Below, piece after piece: positions 28,768-37,514 of a stretch of DNA of 64,000 nucleotides. The notes under the pieces were generated by a model. It ran no database searches, was not told where the DNA came from, and worked only from the letters and a program-made list of their open reading frames with translations. Origin of the DNA: Gottschalkia acidurici 9a (GTDB lineage: Bacteria; Bacillota; Clostridia; Tissierellales; Gottschalkiaceae); contig NC_018664.1 of assembly GCF_000299355.1 (NCBI RefSeq), positions 62,001 to 126,000 of the forward strand, read 5' to 3'. Numbering within the stretch: position 1 is the first letter of the stretch; each line of letters begins with the position of its first letter. The position numbers and the translations under genes are program-made.

Positions 28768-28820
28768 TTGTTAACATATGAAAATAATGAGTTGACAATA
28801 ATGCGGATTTAATATAAAAT
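28768..28820 (+). promoter_or_regulatory. BirA-type operator and promoter of bioY-bioB
   Basis: TTGTTAAC (28768-28775), 15 bases, GTTGACAA (28791-28798) match the BirA operator pattern TTGTTAAC-N14-16-GTTAACAA. The second half contains the -35 TTGACA (28792-28797); TATAAA/TAAAAT lies at 28813-28820. Another half-site TTGTCAAC is at 28756-28763. Repression by biotinylated BirA is predicted. Confidence 0.75.
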
Positions 28821-28894
28821 AAAGAAAATTTAATAAAGTGAAAGTCAATTTAAAAGATGAAATTATTTAAAAATGAATGAAAGGGGAAAGTTTA

Positions 28895-29476
28895 ATGAAA
28901 ATAAATACAAGAGATATGATACTTATATCTATGTTTGCTGCTCTCACAGCTATAGGTGCACAATTAAGGATACCAACAGAGCCAATACCATTTACGTTAC
29001 AAGTACTATTTTGTATGTATTCGGGAATATTATTAGGATCTAAAAAAGGAGCTTTTTCTCAAATATTATATGTATTACTAGGACTTGCTGGACTTCCTAT
29101 CTTTGCAGAAGGAAATGGTGGCCCTTCAATTATAATTAGCCCTACATTTGGTTACTTACTAGGATTTATAGCTTGTGCATATGTTTCAGGTAAGATTACA
29201 GAGAACTTTAAGGACGTGAACATTTTTAAGATAGCTTTGGCAACAGTGTCAGGCTTATTAGTAGTTTATATAGTTGCAGTACCTTACCTTTACTTAATCT
29301 TAACTAAAGTAATGAATAGTCCTACAACACTTAACGGAGTAGTAAAAACAGGATTTTTAGCATTCTTAGGTCAGGATTTAGTGAAGTGTGCTATAGTTTC
29401 AGCTACTTCAGTATTAATAATTCCAGCACTAAGAAAATCAGGATACTTAGAAGTGAAAAAGGAAGCTGTACATTAA
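28895..29476 (+). CDS. bioY: biotin transporter BioY
   Basis: 193 residues from ATG 28895 (AAAGGGG upstream); the ATG at 28877 precedes the ribosome site. It is the substrate-binding S component of an ECF biotin transporter, with about six membrane helices and the motif FTLQVLFCMYSGILLGSKKG. It is one base from bioB, and a BirA-type operator lies upstream. Confidence 0.92.
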   Translation: MKINTRDMILISMFAALTAIGAQLRIPTEPIPFTLQVLFCMYSGILLGSKKGAFSQILYVLLGLAGLPIFAEGNGGPSIIISPTFGYLLGFIACAYVSGKITENFKDVNIFKIALATVSGLLVVYIVAVPYLYLILTKVMNSPTTLNGVVKTGFLAFLGQDLVKCAIVSATSVLIIPALRKSGYLEVKKEAVH

Positions 29477-29477
29477 T

Positions 29478-30455
29478 ATGAAAAATTTTATAAATCAAAT
29501 TAAAAACAAAGTATTAGAAGGTAGTAATATAGACTATAAGGAAGCGTTGAAGCTTATAAGTATAGATAATGGTGACATAGATAACTTAAAATTGTTACTG
29601 GATGGAGCAGATCAAATAAGAGAAAAATATAATGGTGATAAAGTAGACATGTGTAGTATAATGAATGCTAAATCAGGGAAATGTTCTGAAGACTGTAAAT
29701 TCTGTGCCCAATCAGGTCATTATACTACAGGAATAAATGAATATTCATTAATAAATTATGATGAGGCATATCAGAGGGTTAGCGAAATGGAGCAAAAGGG
29801 AGTCGATAGATTTTCACTAGTTACAAGTGGAAAAGGAGTAACGGACGAAGAATTTAGTAATCTACTAGACATTTATGGAAAGTTGAATGAAAACACCAAT
29901 ATAAGTTTATGTGCTTCTCATGGAGTAATATCATATGAACAGGCTAAGAAATTAAAGGATACTGGAATTAATATGTATCATCATAATATAGAAACTAGTA
30001 AGAATTATTATAATGAAATATGTACCACTCATTCTTATGAGGAAAGAGTGGGAACTATAAGAAATATAAAGAGTGCTGGAATGGAAGTTTGTTGTGGTGT
30101 AATTATTGGTATGGGAGAAAGTATAGAAGATAGATTAAATATGATGTTTGAGATAAGAGACTTAGAAGTAGATTCTATTCCAGTAAATGTACTTAATCCT
30201 ATAAAAGGTACTCCATTAGAGAATCTAGAAATACTAGAGCCTATGGAGATATTGAAAACTATAGCAGTATACAGATATATAGTTCCAAAATCTCATATAA
30301 GGTATGCGGGAGGGAGAAACGCATTAAGAGATAAACAAAATGTTGGATTAAGAGGAGGAGCTAATGCTCTACTGGTAGGAGACTACTTAACTACCATAGG
30401 AAGCAATATAGATGATGATAAGAAGATGATTTTAGGGGAAGGGTTAATATATTAA
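29478..30455 (+). CDS. bioB: biotin synthase
   Basis: 325 residues. A radical-SAM enzyme that inserts sulfur into dethiobiotin. The 4Fe-4S motif is CSEDCKFCAQSGHY; the C-terminal RYAGGR carries the conserved arginine of the 2Fe-2S site. No other biotin synthesis genes are here, so the cell may rely on uptake of biotin or dethiobiotin. Confidence 0.95.
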   Translation: MKNFINQIKNKVLEGSNIDYKEALKLISIDNGDIDNLKLLLDGADQIREKYNGDKVDMCSIMNAKSGKCSEDCKFCAQSGHYTTGINEYSLINYDEAYQRVSEMEQKGVDRFSLVTSGKGVTDEEFSNLLDIYGKLNENTNISLCASHGVISYEQAKKLKDTGINMYHHNIETSKNYYNEICTTHSYEERVGTIRNIKSAGMEVCCGVIIGMGESIEDRLNMMFEIRDLEVDSIPVNVLNPIKGTPLENLEILEPMEILKTIAVYRYIVPKSHIRYAGGRNALRDKQNVGLRGGANALLVGDYLTTIGSNIDDDKKMILGEGLIY

Positions 30456-30483
30456 AAATAAATATAAGATTTATATAAAATTT

Positions 30484-30511
30484 AAAGAACCTATTTAAAA
30501 GGTTCTTTTTT
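30484..30511 (+). terminator. terminator after bioB
   Basis: AAAGAACC (30484-30491) pairs with GGTTCTTT (30501-30508), followed by T. Confidence 0.8.
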
Positions 30512-30540
30512 ATTGTAGTTTGCTCTTAACATATAAATAA

Positions 30541-30607
30541 TTGACAAAACTAATTAATAGTAATAAAATGAATTTAGTAAATTAGTAATTTAGTAAATTA
30601 CTAAAAA
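30541..30607 (+). promoter_or_regulatory. strong promoter with operator-like repeats
   Basis: TTGACA (30541-30546), 17 bases, TAAAAT (30564-30569). From 30571 there are two direct copies of AATTTAGTAAATTA (30571-30584, 30587-30600), and the second forms a palindrome TTTAGTAA-A-TTACTAAA (30589-30605). This lies at the expected transcription start, so a repressor, for example MarR-like, is suggested for the gene at 30624. Confidence 0.65.
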
Positions 30608-30623
30608 TAAGGAGGTAGGAATA

Positions 30624-31103
30624 ATGAAAATACCAACTAATTTAAAACATAAACCGGTTATAGTGTCAGAAAACTATGAAAACGTTGATGGAAGATATGC
30701 ATATAACACGGATACAAAAGGTCTTTCACTAGGACTTGCTCAATGGAATGATAGAGGAAAGGTAGATATTTCGGCTAAAGTATGGAGACACACAGGAGAT
30801 AAATGGTCTAGACAATCAGAGGAGTTACCACTTCATAGAGTACTTGACCTTGCAATACTTGTTTGTAGAGCAAAGCTTCACTTTAGAGAATCATATAAAC
30901 ATGAAAAACTATATGATATAGAAAATCCTATTATAGATAGAGTAGGGCTTCAAGGAGATGCTATGACAGTAGCTGTATGTACTGAAAATGAAAAGATTGA
31001 TGAAGATATTCAACTGTTTAATCAAGCCCTTAGTGATGATGATGAACTTATGGGAGAAAGACTACGTACGTTATCAAGAATATTAAAAGAAATGGGATAT
31101 TAA
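30624..31103 (+). CDS. conserved protein of unknown function (DUF6530-like)
   Basis: 159 residues, no signal peptide or membrane helix. It starts MKIPTNLKHKPVIVSENYEN and contains GLSLGLAQWNDRGKVDISAKVWRHT, split here only by my reading. I recall this as the DUF6530 family, function unknown. The gene has a perfect AGGAGGT ribosome site and a strong, probably repressed promoter, so it is likely produced in quantity under some condition. Confidence 0.75.
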   Translation: MKIPTNLKHKPVIVSENYENVDGRYAYNTDTKGLSLGLAQWNDRGKVDISAKVWRHTGDKWSRQSEELPLHRVLDLAILVCRAKLHFRESYKHEKLYDIENPIIDRVGLQGDAMTVAVCTENEKIDEDIQLFNQALSDDDELMGERLRTLSRILKEMGY

Positions 31104-31124
31104 GCTGATGGATAGAAAAAAGAA

Positions 31125-31457
31125 TTGAAAGAACAATATAAGCAAATGAGGCCTGATATGGGAATAGTTATTATTAAGTCTAGTACTGATAATAAATGTT
31201 ATATTGAAGGGACTCAAAATCTGAGAAGCACTATGAATCGTGCTAAGTTTCAATTGAATCTTGGGAATCATCCTATCAAGCAACTACAAGAGGATTGGAA
31301 TCAGTATGGTGAAGAAAAGTTCACTGTTGAAATATTTGAGAAGCTTGAGTATGACAAGGACGAGTCAAAAGTGGATTACAAGGATGATCTAGATTTGCTA
31401 CTAATGATTTGTGAAGAAAAATTGTCAAAGAAAAATATTGAGTTTTATAAAAAATAA
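31125..31457 (+). CDS. small protein, degenerate GIY-YIG-like domain
   Basis: 110 residues from TTG 31125, the earliest possible start; ATG 31149 is an alternative. The stretch MGIVIIKSSTDNKCYIEGTQ followed by NHPIKQLQEDWNQYGEEKFTVEIFE has the spacing of GIY-YIG proteins, but GIY reads GIV and the YIG reads YIE, so the nuclease site may be inactive. It starts 21 bases after the DUF6530-like gene and may be in its operon. Function unknown. Confidence 0.6.
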   Translation: MKEQYKQMRPDMGIVIIKSSTDNKCYIEGTQNLRSTMNRAKFQLNLGNHPIKQLQEDWNQYGEEKFTVEIFEKLEYDKDESKVDYKDDLDLLLMICEEKLSKKNIEFYKK

Positions 31458-31474
31458 ATGATTTAATAAAATAA

Positions 31475-31500
31475 AGAGTAGGATAAAAACATCCTACTCT
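31475..31500 (-). terminator. terminator of the TlpA-like gene
   Basis: AGAGTAGGAT (31475-31484) pairs with ATCCTACTCT (31491-31500); on the minus strand a T-rich tail follows. It overlaps the stop codon of the minus-strand gene and also faces the convergent plus-strand gene. Confidence 0.7.
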
Positions 31501-32114
31501 CCAACTTTTAAAGTGTTTTCTCTTATATCTTTAAGGATACTATTCATCTGATCATAGTCCATAAACCCAACTTTACGTCCTAACAAAGTACCATCTTTAT
31601 CTATAAAATAGGCTGTAGGAAAACCACTAACTAAATAAGTACTTGCAACTTTACCATCTTCATCAAGAAGTACAGGAAAAGTATAACCGTTTTCTTTGAT
31701 GAATTTGTTTACAGTAGGTTTATCTTCCATAACGTCTACAGATAATACCACTAGATCTTCATTTTCAGAGCTTATTTTTTGCAAATAGGGCATTTCTTCA
31801 CGGCAATATCCGCAAGTTGTAGCCCAGAAATTTATAAGAACTATCTTATCTCTATAGTCCTTAAGAGAGACATCATTCCCATCAAGATCTTTAAGAGTAA
31901 AATTAGGTGCGGCTTCTCCAACTACTATATCGTTACTATTTTCATTAGAGTCATTTTCAGAACTCAAGTTGTTACTCTTATCATTGATCTCATTTTCTGT
32001 AGACACATTTTTATCTGAATTTTTATCGCTGCTAGATTCTTTCTTTGAACATCCTACTACTAAAACTAAAGATATTAAAGTTAAAGATAAAATAATTAAA
32101 ATTTTTCTACTCAT
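31494..32114 (-). CDS. TlpA/ResA-like thiol-disulfide lipoprotein
   Basis: 206 residues. The lipobox VVGC puts the lipid anchor on C22, followed by a Ser/Asn/Asp-rich linker (about 25-62) and a redoxin domain (65-206) with the active site CGYC (C101, C104) in WATTCGYCREEMP. It reduces disulfides outside the membrane. The neighbour ccdA, upstream on the same strand, would supply electrons from cytoplasmic thioredoxin. Confidence 0.9.
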   Translation of the reverse strand: MSRKILIILSLTLISLVLVVGCSKKESSSDKNSDKNVSTENEINDKSNNLSSENDSNENSNDIVVGEAAPNFTLKDLDGNDVSLKDYRDKIVLINFWATTCGYCREEMPYLQKISSENEDLVVLSVDVMEDKPTVNKFIKENGYTFPVLLDEDGKVASTYLVSGFPTAYFIDKDGTLLGRKVGFMDYDQMNSILKDIRENTLKVGE

Positions 32115-32168
32115 ACTCTGTCATACACCACACTTTCTTATATTTTATGATACGTTATAGATAATCAT

Positions 32169-32864
32169 TTAAATGAACAAATTGCTTATAACTACAACTT
32201 TATTAAAAAATACGAGAATTCCAAATATAAACATAACAAGTCCACTTATCTTAGGAATATACTTTAGAAACCATCCTGCTCTTATTAAAAATTTATTAAA
32301 GATATCTGTAAACAGAGCTGTGAGTATAAAAGGGACAGCCATTCCTACAGAATATACTAGTAAAAGGAGAGTTCCTTTTGAAACTGTAGCAGATGACCCT
32401 GCATAAAATAATATAGAGCCGAGCACGGGACCAAAACAAGGAGTCCATCCAGCTGCAAAAGCCATTCCCATAAGGATTGAACTAAACCAGTTATTCATAT
32501 TTTTAGGCGCAGAGATTCTTTTCTCTATATTTAAAAACTTAAAATTTATAAATCCCATTAAGTACAATCCAAAAACAGATATTATAATACCACTTAACTT
32601 AGAAAAGATATCTTTATTTCTTATGAAAATCTTTCCTAAAAAGCTAGCTGAGGATCCCATAACCATAAAGATCAATGTAAATCCTATAACAAAACCAATT
32701 GTTCTAATCAGAGTAAATAACTTCTTATTTTTAATATCATATTCATTGCTACAACCAGTAATATACATTATATAAGCGGGTATTAGAGGTAATATACATG
32801 GAGATAAGAAAGATAAAAATCCAGCTCCAAAAGCTATAAAAAGAGAAACTTCACTTCCAATCAT
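32169..32864 (-). CDS. ccdA: CcdA-type thiol-disulfide transmembrane protein
   Basis: 231 residues with six membrane helices. The two membrane cysteines of the DsbD/CcdA family are visible in SFLSPCILPLIPAY and GWTPCFGPVLGS. It carries reducing power across the membrane to TlpA-like partners, here the lipoprotein gene 54 bases downstream. The ribosome site GGGAGGG precedes ATG 32864. Confidence 0.92.
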   Translation of the reverse strand: MIGSEVSLFIAFGAGFLSFLSPCILPLIPAYIMYITGCSNEYDIKNKKLFTLIRTIGFVIGFTLIFMVMGSSASFLGKIFIRNKDIFSKLSGIIISVFGLYLMGFINFKFLNIEKRISAPKNMNNWFSSILMGMAFAAGWTPCFGPVLGSILFYAGSSATVSKGTLLLLVYSVGMAVPFILTALFTDIFNKFLIRAGWFLKYIPKISGLVMFIFGILVFFNKVVVISNLFI

Positions 32865-33064
32865 AAGAACCCTCCCTTCAGGCTATTAACTTAATATTAG
32901 CTTTACCCAGTTATAGATAAATAGAAACTAATTTAAGTTTAATGTTATAAAAAATTAAAGTATAATAAAATTATCTTAATATAAATTCAAATAGAATTAA
33001 CTTTAACTCTATTTCATATAGATATTAATGTCAATCATAATAATTATTTTAGGGGGTGAAAGAC

Positions 33065-34018
33065 ATGATATTTGACGGACATGCCGACATATGGATAGAT
33101 GTAGCTGATTATAGAAAAAAAGGGATGAAGGATGTATTCAAAAATAGACATTTAGATAAATTTAAAAGTGGGAATATAAATGGAGGTATATTTGTTATAT
33201 GGATAGACCCATATAACACTGATGATTCTAAAAAAAGATTAATAGAAATAATGGAGTATACTTCTACTGAGATAATAGAAAATAGAGAAATATTTAAAGT
33301 AGTTAAAGACGGTAACGATCTAGATATAGGATTAAGAGAAAACAAAATGCCTATAGTTATGGGGATTGAAGGATTAAAGTGCATAGAAGAAAACATAGAT
33401 ATGATAAATCTGTTATATATGTATGGGATAAGACACGCATCACTTACTTGGAATGAGGAAAATAGACTAGCAACAGGTGTTAATGGTAGAAAAGATAGAG
33501 GACTCACTAAATTAGGATTTGAAGCTATCAAGAAAATGGAGAGAATGGGTATGATAATAGATGTTTCTCATGCAAATGAAAAGACATTTTGGGATATATA
33601 TAATAATACTAGAAAACCATTTATAGCTTCTCATTCAAACTGCATATCTATTTGCAATTGTCCAAGAAACCTTACTAACAATCAGATAAAAGCCATAGGA
33701 GAAAGAAATGGAGTAATAGGAATAAACATATATAGGGATTTTATTCATGTAGATAGTGATAAACAAAATATACATGAGATGATAAATCATATAGAATATA
33801 TAATAAATTTGATTGGTATAGATCATATAGGATTTGGATTTGACTTCTGTGAATACTTAGAAGAATATGATAATGAGATAAATATATCAGGAGTAGAAAA
33901 TGCATCAAAGGTACAAAATATTATAGAACAACTTAGATATAGAGGATTTAGCCAAAATGATATAGAAAAAATAAGCTATAAAAACTTTGAAAGGGTTATA
34001 AAAGAAGTATTAGTATGA
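33065..34018 (+). CDS. membrane dipeptidase (peptidase M19)
   Basis: 317 residues from ATG 33065 (AGGGGG upstream); the GTG at 33056 is inside the ribosome site. M19 zinc dipeptidases hydrolyse dipeptides, including those with D-amino acids. Metal-ligand motifs are DGHADIW at the N-terminus, the glutamate in MGIEGLKC, and histidines in IIDVSHANEKTFW and ASHSNC. No signal peptide, so it is probably cytoplasmic. Confidence 0.9.
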   Translation: MIFDGHADIWIDVADYRKKGMKDVFKNRHLDKFKSGNINGGIFVIWIDPYNTDDSKKRLIEIMEYTSTEIIENREIFKVVKDGNDLDIGLRENKMPIVMGIEGLKCIEENIDMINLLYMYGIRHASLTWNEENRLATGVNGRKDRGLTKLGFEAIKKMERMGMIIDVSHANEKTFWDIYNNTRKPFIASHSNCISICNCPRNLTNNQIKAIGERNGVIGINIYRDFIHVDSDKQNIHEMINHIEYIINLIGIDHIGFGFDFCEYLEEYDNEINISGVENASKVQNIIEQLRYRGFSQNDIEKISYKNFERVIKEVLV

Positions 34019-34098
34019 TTTATCAACTTAATTCACCATGTGATATAATACGGTAAAGAAGGTTCATAAAATAAAATATGAAAAGAGAATGGTAAACT

Positions 34099-35556
34099 AT
34101 GAATACAATTACAGCATTAACATTAGTAGTATCATTTACAATAATATGTGTTATACTTCTAGCACACCTTACAGAGAAAAATAGAATATTGAAAGAGAAA
34201 ATAGAAGAGAGGGAAAGGGCGGAAAAGAAAGTTAAAAGTAGCACTCAAAGATATCAGGCTATATTTGAAAACTCAGTGCTTGGAATAACTATAACTGACA
34301 AGGATGGAACGATATTACAAGTAAATGATAAATGGCTGAATATGATGGGGTATAAACGCGAGGAAGTACTAAATAAAAATATAATCAACTTTATAGCTGA
34401 GGATAATAAACATGCAGATACAGAACTTATAAATAAATTGATGAAGGATATGGTAGAAAGCTACGATCTTGAAAGAAAGTATGTAAGAAGTGATGGTCGA
34501 GTATTTTGGGGACATCTGTTTATGACTACCATAGATGATAAAGATAATGATGAAAAAGTAAAACTAGGAATGGTGCAAGATATTACTAATAGAAAACTAG
34601 ATGAAGAAGTATTGAAAAGAAGTGAACAGAGATTTAGAAGTATAATAACTCAAGTGGCTTCAGGAATTTCGAATACAGAAAATAGTGATAAATCTAGTTT
34701 ATATGAAGATGACCTTAAAGATATAGAAAATATAGTAGATAGAAAAAACAAGCTTTCTCTTAAATTAGAAGAAATAAATATAGAATTGGAACGAATGTTT
34801 AAAAAAGAGCTAGATGAAAATAAAAAGAAAGAAGCACTAATAATTCATCAAGCAAGATTAGCAGCAATGGGAGAGATGGTAGGAAATATAGCTCATCAAT
34901 GGAGACAACCCTTGAACAATTTGGGACTTATAATATCTAATATACAAGATGCATATGAGTATAATGAACTAAATAAGCATTACTTAAGTACTTCGGTAGA
35001 AAGATGTAGAAATCTAATATCTAAGATGTCAGATACTATAGATGATTTTAGAGATTTCCTAAATCCAAATAACAAAAAAGAAAAATTCTCTATACGAGAA
35101 AGTATCTTAACAGTAATATATTTACTCGAAGAAAATTTAAAGTTTAATAACGTTAAAGTAGAATTAAGTGGTCTAGAATCTGTAAGCGGATATGGATATT
35201 CAAATCAATATTTACAAGCTGTATTTAATATAATAAATAATTCTATAGATGCTCTGGTATCATCTAATAAAAAAGATAAATATATATTAATAAATATATC
35301 AGAAAATTCTGAAATGGTGATAGTAGACTTTAAAGACAATGGAATAGGACTAAGTAAAGATATAGAAGAAAAGATATTTGATATATATTTTACTACGAAA
35401 GATAGCTCTAAGGGTACAGGATTAGGACTTTATATAACTAAAACTATAATTGAAAATAATATGCGTGGAAAAGTGGAAATAATAGATGTAAATGAAGGTG
35501 CAGATATAAGAGTAGCTATTCCTAAAATCAAGGAGGAAAACATCAAAGATGAATAA
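34099..35556 (+). CDS. PAS-domain sensor histidine kinase
   Basis: 485 residues: one N-terminal membrane helix (about 3-24), a coiled segment, a PAS/PAC domain (about 50-170, with FENSVLGITITDKDGTILQV), a second coiled coil (200-255), an NtrB/HisKA_4-like dimerisation domain with H266 in IAHQWRQPLNNLG, and a HATPase domain (NIINNSIDAL, GTGLGLYITK). It overlaps the next gene, its likely partner, by 8 bases. The PAS ligand is unknown. Confidence 0.9.
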   Translation: MNTITALTLVVSFTIICVILLAHLTEKNRILKEKIEERERAEKKVKSSTQRYQAIFENSVLGITITDKDGTILQVNDKWLNMMGYKREEVLNKNIINFIAEDNKHADTELINKLMKDMVESYDLERKYVRSDGRVFWGHLFMTTIDDKDNDEKVKLGMVQDITNRKLDEEVLKRSEQRFRSIITQVASGISNTENSDKSSLYEDDLKDIENIVDRKNKLSLKLEEINIELERMFKKELDENKKKEALIIHQARLAAMGEMVGNIAHQWRQPLNNLGLIISNIQDAYEYNELNKHYLSTSVERCRNLISKMSDTIDDFRDFLNPNNKKEKFSIRESILTVIYLLEENLKFNNVKVELSGLESVSGYGYSNQYLQAVFNIINNSIDALVSSNKKDKYILINISENSEMVIVDFKDNGIGLSKDIEEKIFDIYFTTKDSSKGTGLGLYITKTIIENNMRGKVEIIDVNEGADIRVAIPKIKEENIKDE

Positions 35557-36328
35557 TAAAGACAAGAGCCTATTGCAAAATTTAAAATTATTATATGTAG
35601 AAGACGAAGAAATTACTAGACAAGAGTTGGCTAAAATTATAAAAAGAAGAGCAGGAAAGCTATTTATAGCTAAAAATGGGATAGAGGGTATAGAGAGTTT
35701 TAAAAAAAACACCCCAGATATAGTAGTTACAGATTTGAGAATGCCTAATATGGATGGATTAGAAATGGTTAGAAAGATAAGAGAAATAGATAAGGAATGT
35801 AGGATTATAATAATATCTGCACTCTCAGATAGTCAGAGTATATTAGAAGCTGTAGATATTGGTATAGTAAAATATCTAGTAAAACCAGTGAATACTCAGG
35901 AACTTATATCTACTATGGAAAATTTAGCATCTGATATATTAAAAAACAAGTTAAATGGGACTGTGGTAAATAATAGGATGTTTTTAGACAAGGAAACTAA
36001 ACATGAGCTAGAAGAAAAGATAAAAAGAGAAGTAGCATTATTTATAAAAACATATTCAGGAAAAGGGCCTAAGAATATAAATGTATTTATATCAGGAAAT
36101 CAAATAGAAATAAAAGCTAATGAAACTCTTACGTTGTTTGAAATTACTCTTATTTCTAATAATAATAATAACTCTTTAGTAGAATATAACAGAAAATTAT
36201 TTTATGAAGAAAATATAGGCTTACTTGAAAAAACAATAGCGGATATTATATATACAAATGTGCATTTGAAAGAAATTAACATAGACTCTAGAGGAAATAC
36301 AGATACTATAGTGTTTTATTTTGACTAG
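35549..36328 (+). CDS. response regulator with DUF2294-like output domain
   Basis: 259 residues. The receiver domain (about 10-130) has E18/D19, phospho-acceptor D62 (VVTDLRMPN) and K in YLVKPVN. The C-terminal 115 residues resemble DUF2294: GKGPKNINVFISGNQIEIKA, then LTLFEITL, and a final DSRGNTDTIVFYFD. DUF2294 proteins usually stand alone and their function is unsettled, so the fusion is informative. No DNA-binding motif is visible. It is coupled to the PAS kinase by an 8-base overlap. Confidence 0.82.
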   Translation: MNNKDKSLLQNLKLLYVEDEEITRQELAKIIKRRAGKLFIAKNGIEGIESFKKNTPDIVVTDLRMPNMDGLEMVRKIREIDKECRIIIISALSDSQSILEAVDIGIVKYLVKPVNTQELISTMENLASDILKNKLNGTVVNNRMFLDKETKHELEEKIKREVALFIKTYSGKGPKNINVFISGNQIEIKANETLTLFEITLISNNNNNSLVEYNRKLFYEENIGLLEKTIADIIYTNVHLKEINIDSRGNTDTIVFYFD

Positions 36329-36409
36329 TGATTTAACGTTAGAATAATATCCTTCTAATATGGAAAGTATATTTATAGAATTAAAAAACATATTTAGGAG
36401 GATAAATTT

Positions 36410-36718
36410 ATGAAAAATAAATTAAGATCACAATTAGATGAATATAAAACAACTAATAGTAAAGAAAGTGTAGATAAATTATTATCAAGTGTTAATGTGT
36501 TATCAAGTGCAGCTTCAGATTCGTCATCAGGTTCTTCAATAATGAATTCAGGTGCAGATACAGTTCTAAATCCTAATGGTAGACTGAGCTCTAGCACGGG
36601 TACTAATAGCTCACTACAAAGTTCTTTAGAAAGTGCTAAAAGTGCTTTAACAAGTAGTACTAGAAACAAAGGTGAAATAGTTCAATCGGTAGAAAGTGTA
36701 ATATCAAACTTACAATAA
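36410..36718 (+). CDS. small Ser-rich protein of unknown function
   Basis: 102 residues with a basic N-terminus (MKNKLRSQLDEYKTTNSKES) and a low-complexity Ser/Ala/Asn middle (residues 26-90). No signal peptide, helix or cysteine. The good ribosome site (AGGAGG) and a terminator right after it support expression. I do not recognise the family. Confidence 0.7.
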   Translation: MKNKLRSQLDEYKTTNSKESVDKLLSSVNVLSSAASDSSSGSSIMNSGADTVLNPNGRLSSSTGTNSSLQSSLESAKSALTSSTRNKGEIVQSVESVISNLQ

Positions 36719-36728
36719 ACTTATGAAG

Positions 36729-36771
36729 GCATTATCAAATTTAAGAATTTAACAAATTTGATAATGCTTTT
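36729..36771 (+). terminator. terminator
   Basis: GCATTATCAAATTT (36729-36742) pairs perfectly with AAATTTGATAATGC (36754-36767), then T4. Confidence 0.85.
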
Positions 36772-36915
36772 ATAATTAGCAGATATGAAAAAATCGTAGG
36801 CTTTAAAATGATTATTGACAAATATAATGAAGTTGATATAATTTAGAAGAAAGAGTAAATTTAAAATATAAGAAAGTAAACGTTATTAAGTTATATATAC
36901 GAAAAGGTGATATAA

Positions 36916-37241
36916 ATGAAAGTAAAGACTAAAATTTGGCTAGAAGAAAAAGATCAAATAATTTTTGGACAAGGCCCAAGAGAATTACTAGTTAGAACTA
37001 AGGAATATGGATCGTTAAGTAAAGCGGCATCGTCTATGAGAATGTCATATAGTAAAGCTTGGAATCTTATAGATAGAATAGAAGATGTATTAGGTTATAA
37101 GCTTCTAGAAAAAAAGCAGGTGGTGCTTCAGGAGGAAGCTCGACCCTTACAGAAAAAGGTGAAATCTTTATAGAGAAGTTCAATTATGTTGAAGATGAGA
37201 TCCAAAAAACTATTGAAAGACTCAATAAAGAGTTATTATAA
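36916..37241 (+). CDS. ModE-like winged-helix regulator, frameshifted
   Basis: The zero frame gives 85 residues with the ModE/LysR-type N-terminal helix-turn-helix (GPRELLVRTKEYGSLSKAAS and SYSKAWNLIDRIE) and then nonsense to a stop at 37173. At the heptamer A-AAA-AAG (37110-37116) a -1 shift continues as AGGASGGSSTLTEKGEIFIE to a stop at 37239-37241, giving the family-typical 108 residues with the Gly-rich wing. A lost A, real ribosomal slippage or a recent mutation are all possible. It precedes modA-modB, so it probably regulates molybdate uptake. Confidence 0.75.
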
Positions 37242-37494
37242 TTTTTTTTCATCACCGTAATATTCAACAGAGATAACAAAAGTTATACAAGCTCTACAAA
37301 CTAAATAGATTTAATTTATAGAGATAAAATATAAAAAGATATATATAAAGAAGAGTGAGATTTAAAAAACTATTGAAATACTTATAAAGAGTTATTATAA
37401 TTTTTTTTTCATCATCGTAATACTCGACAAAGATAACAAAAGTTATACAAGCTCTACAAATTAAATAAATTTAACTTGTAGAGGTAAAATATAC
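37203..37494 (+). repeat. 160-bp tandem duplication covering the modE 3' end and its spacer
   Basis: Bases 37203-37334 recur at 37363-37494 with an exact 160-base period and scattered substitutions. The unit holds the last codons of the modE-like gene and an inverted repeat. The downstream copy of that inverted repeat (37452-37483, arms CTCTACAA and TTGTAGAG) pairs at 14 of 16 positions; the upstream copy (37292-37323) at 13 of 16. Confidence 0.8.
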
Positions 37495-37514
37495 ATAAAA
37501 CAGGAGGTAAAACT

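Noticed and set aside
37363-37400. Second modE-like gene
   Set aside because: It is only the duplicated 3' tail of the first copy, with no helix-turn-helix codons before it.
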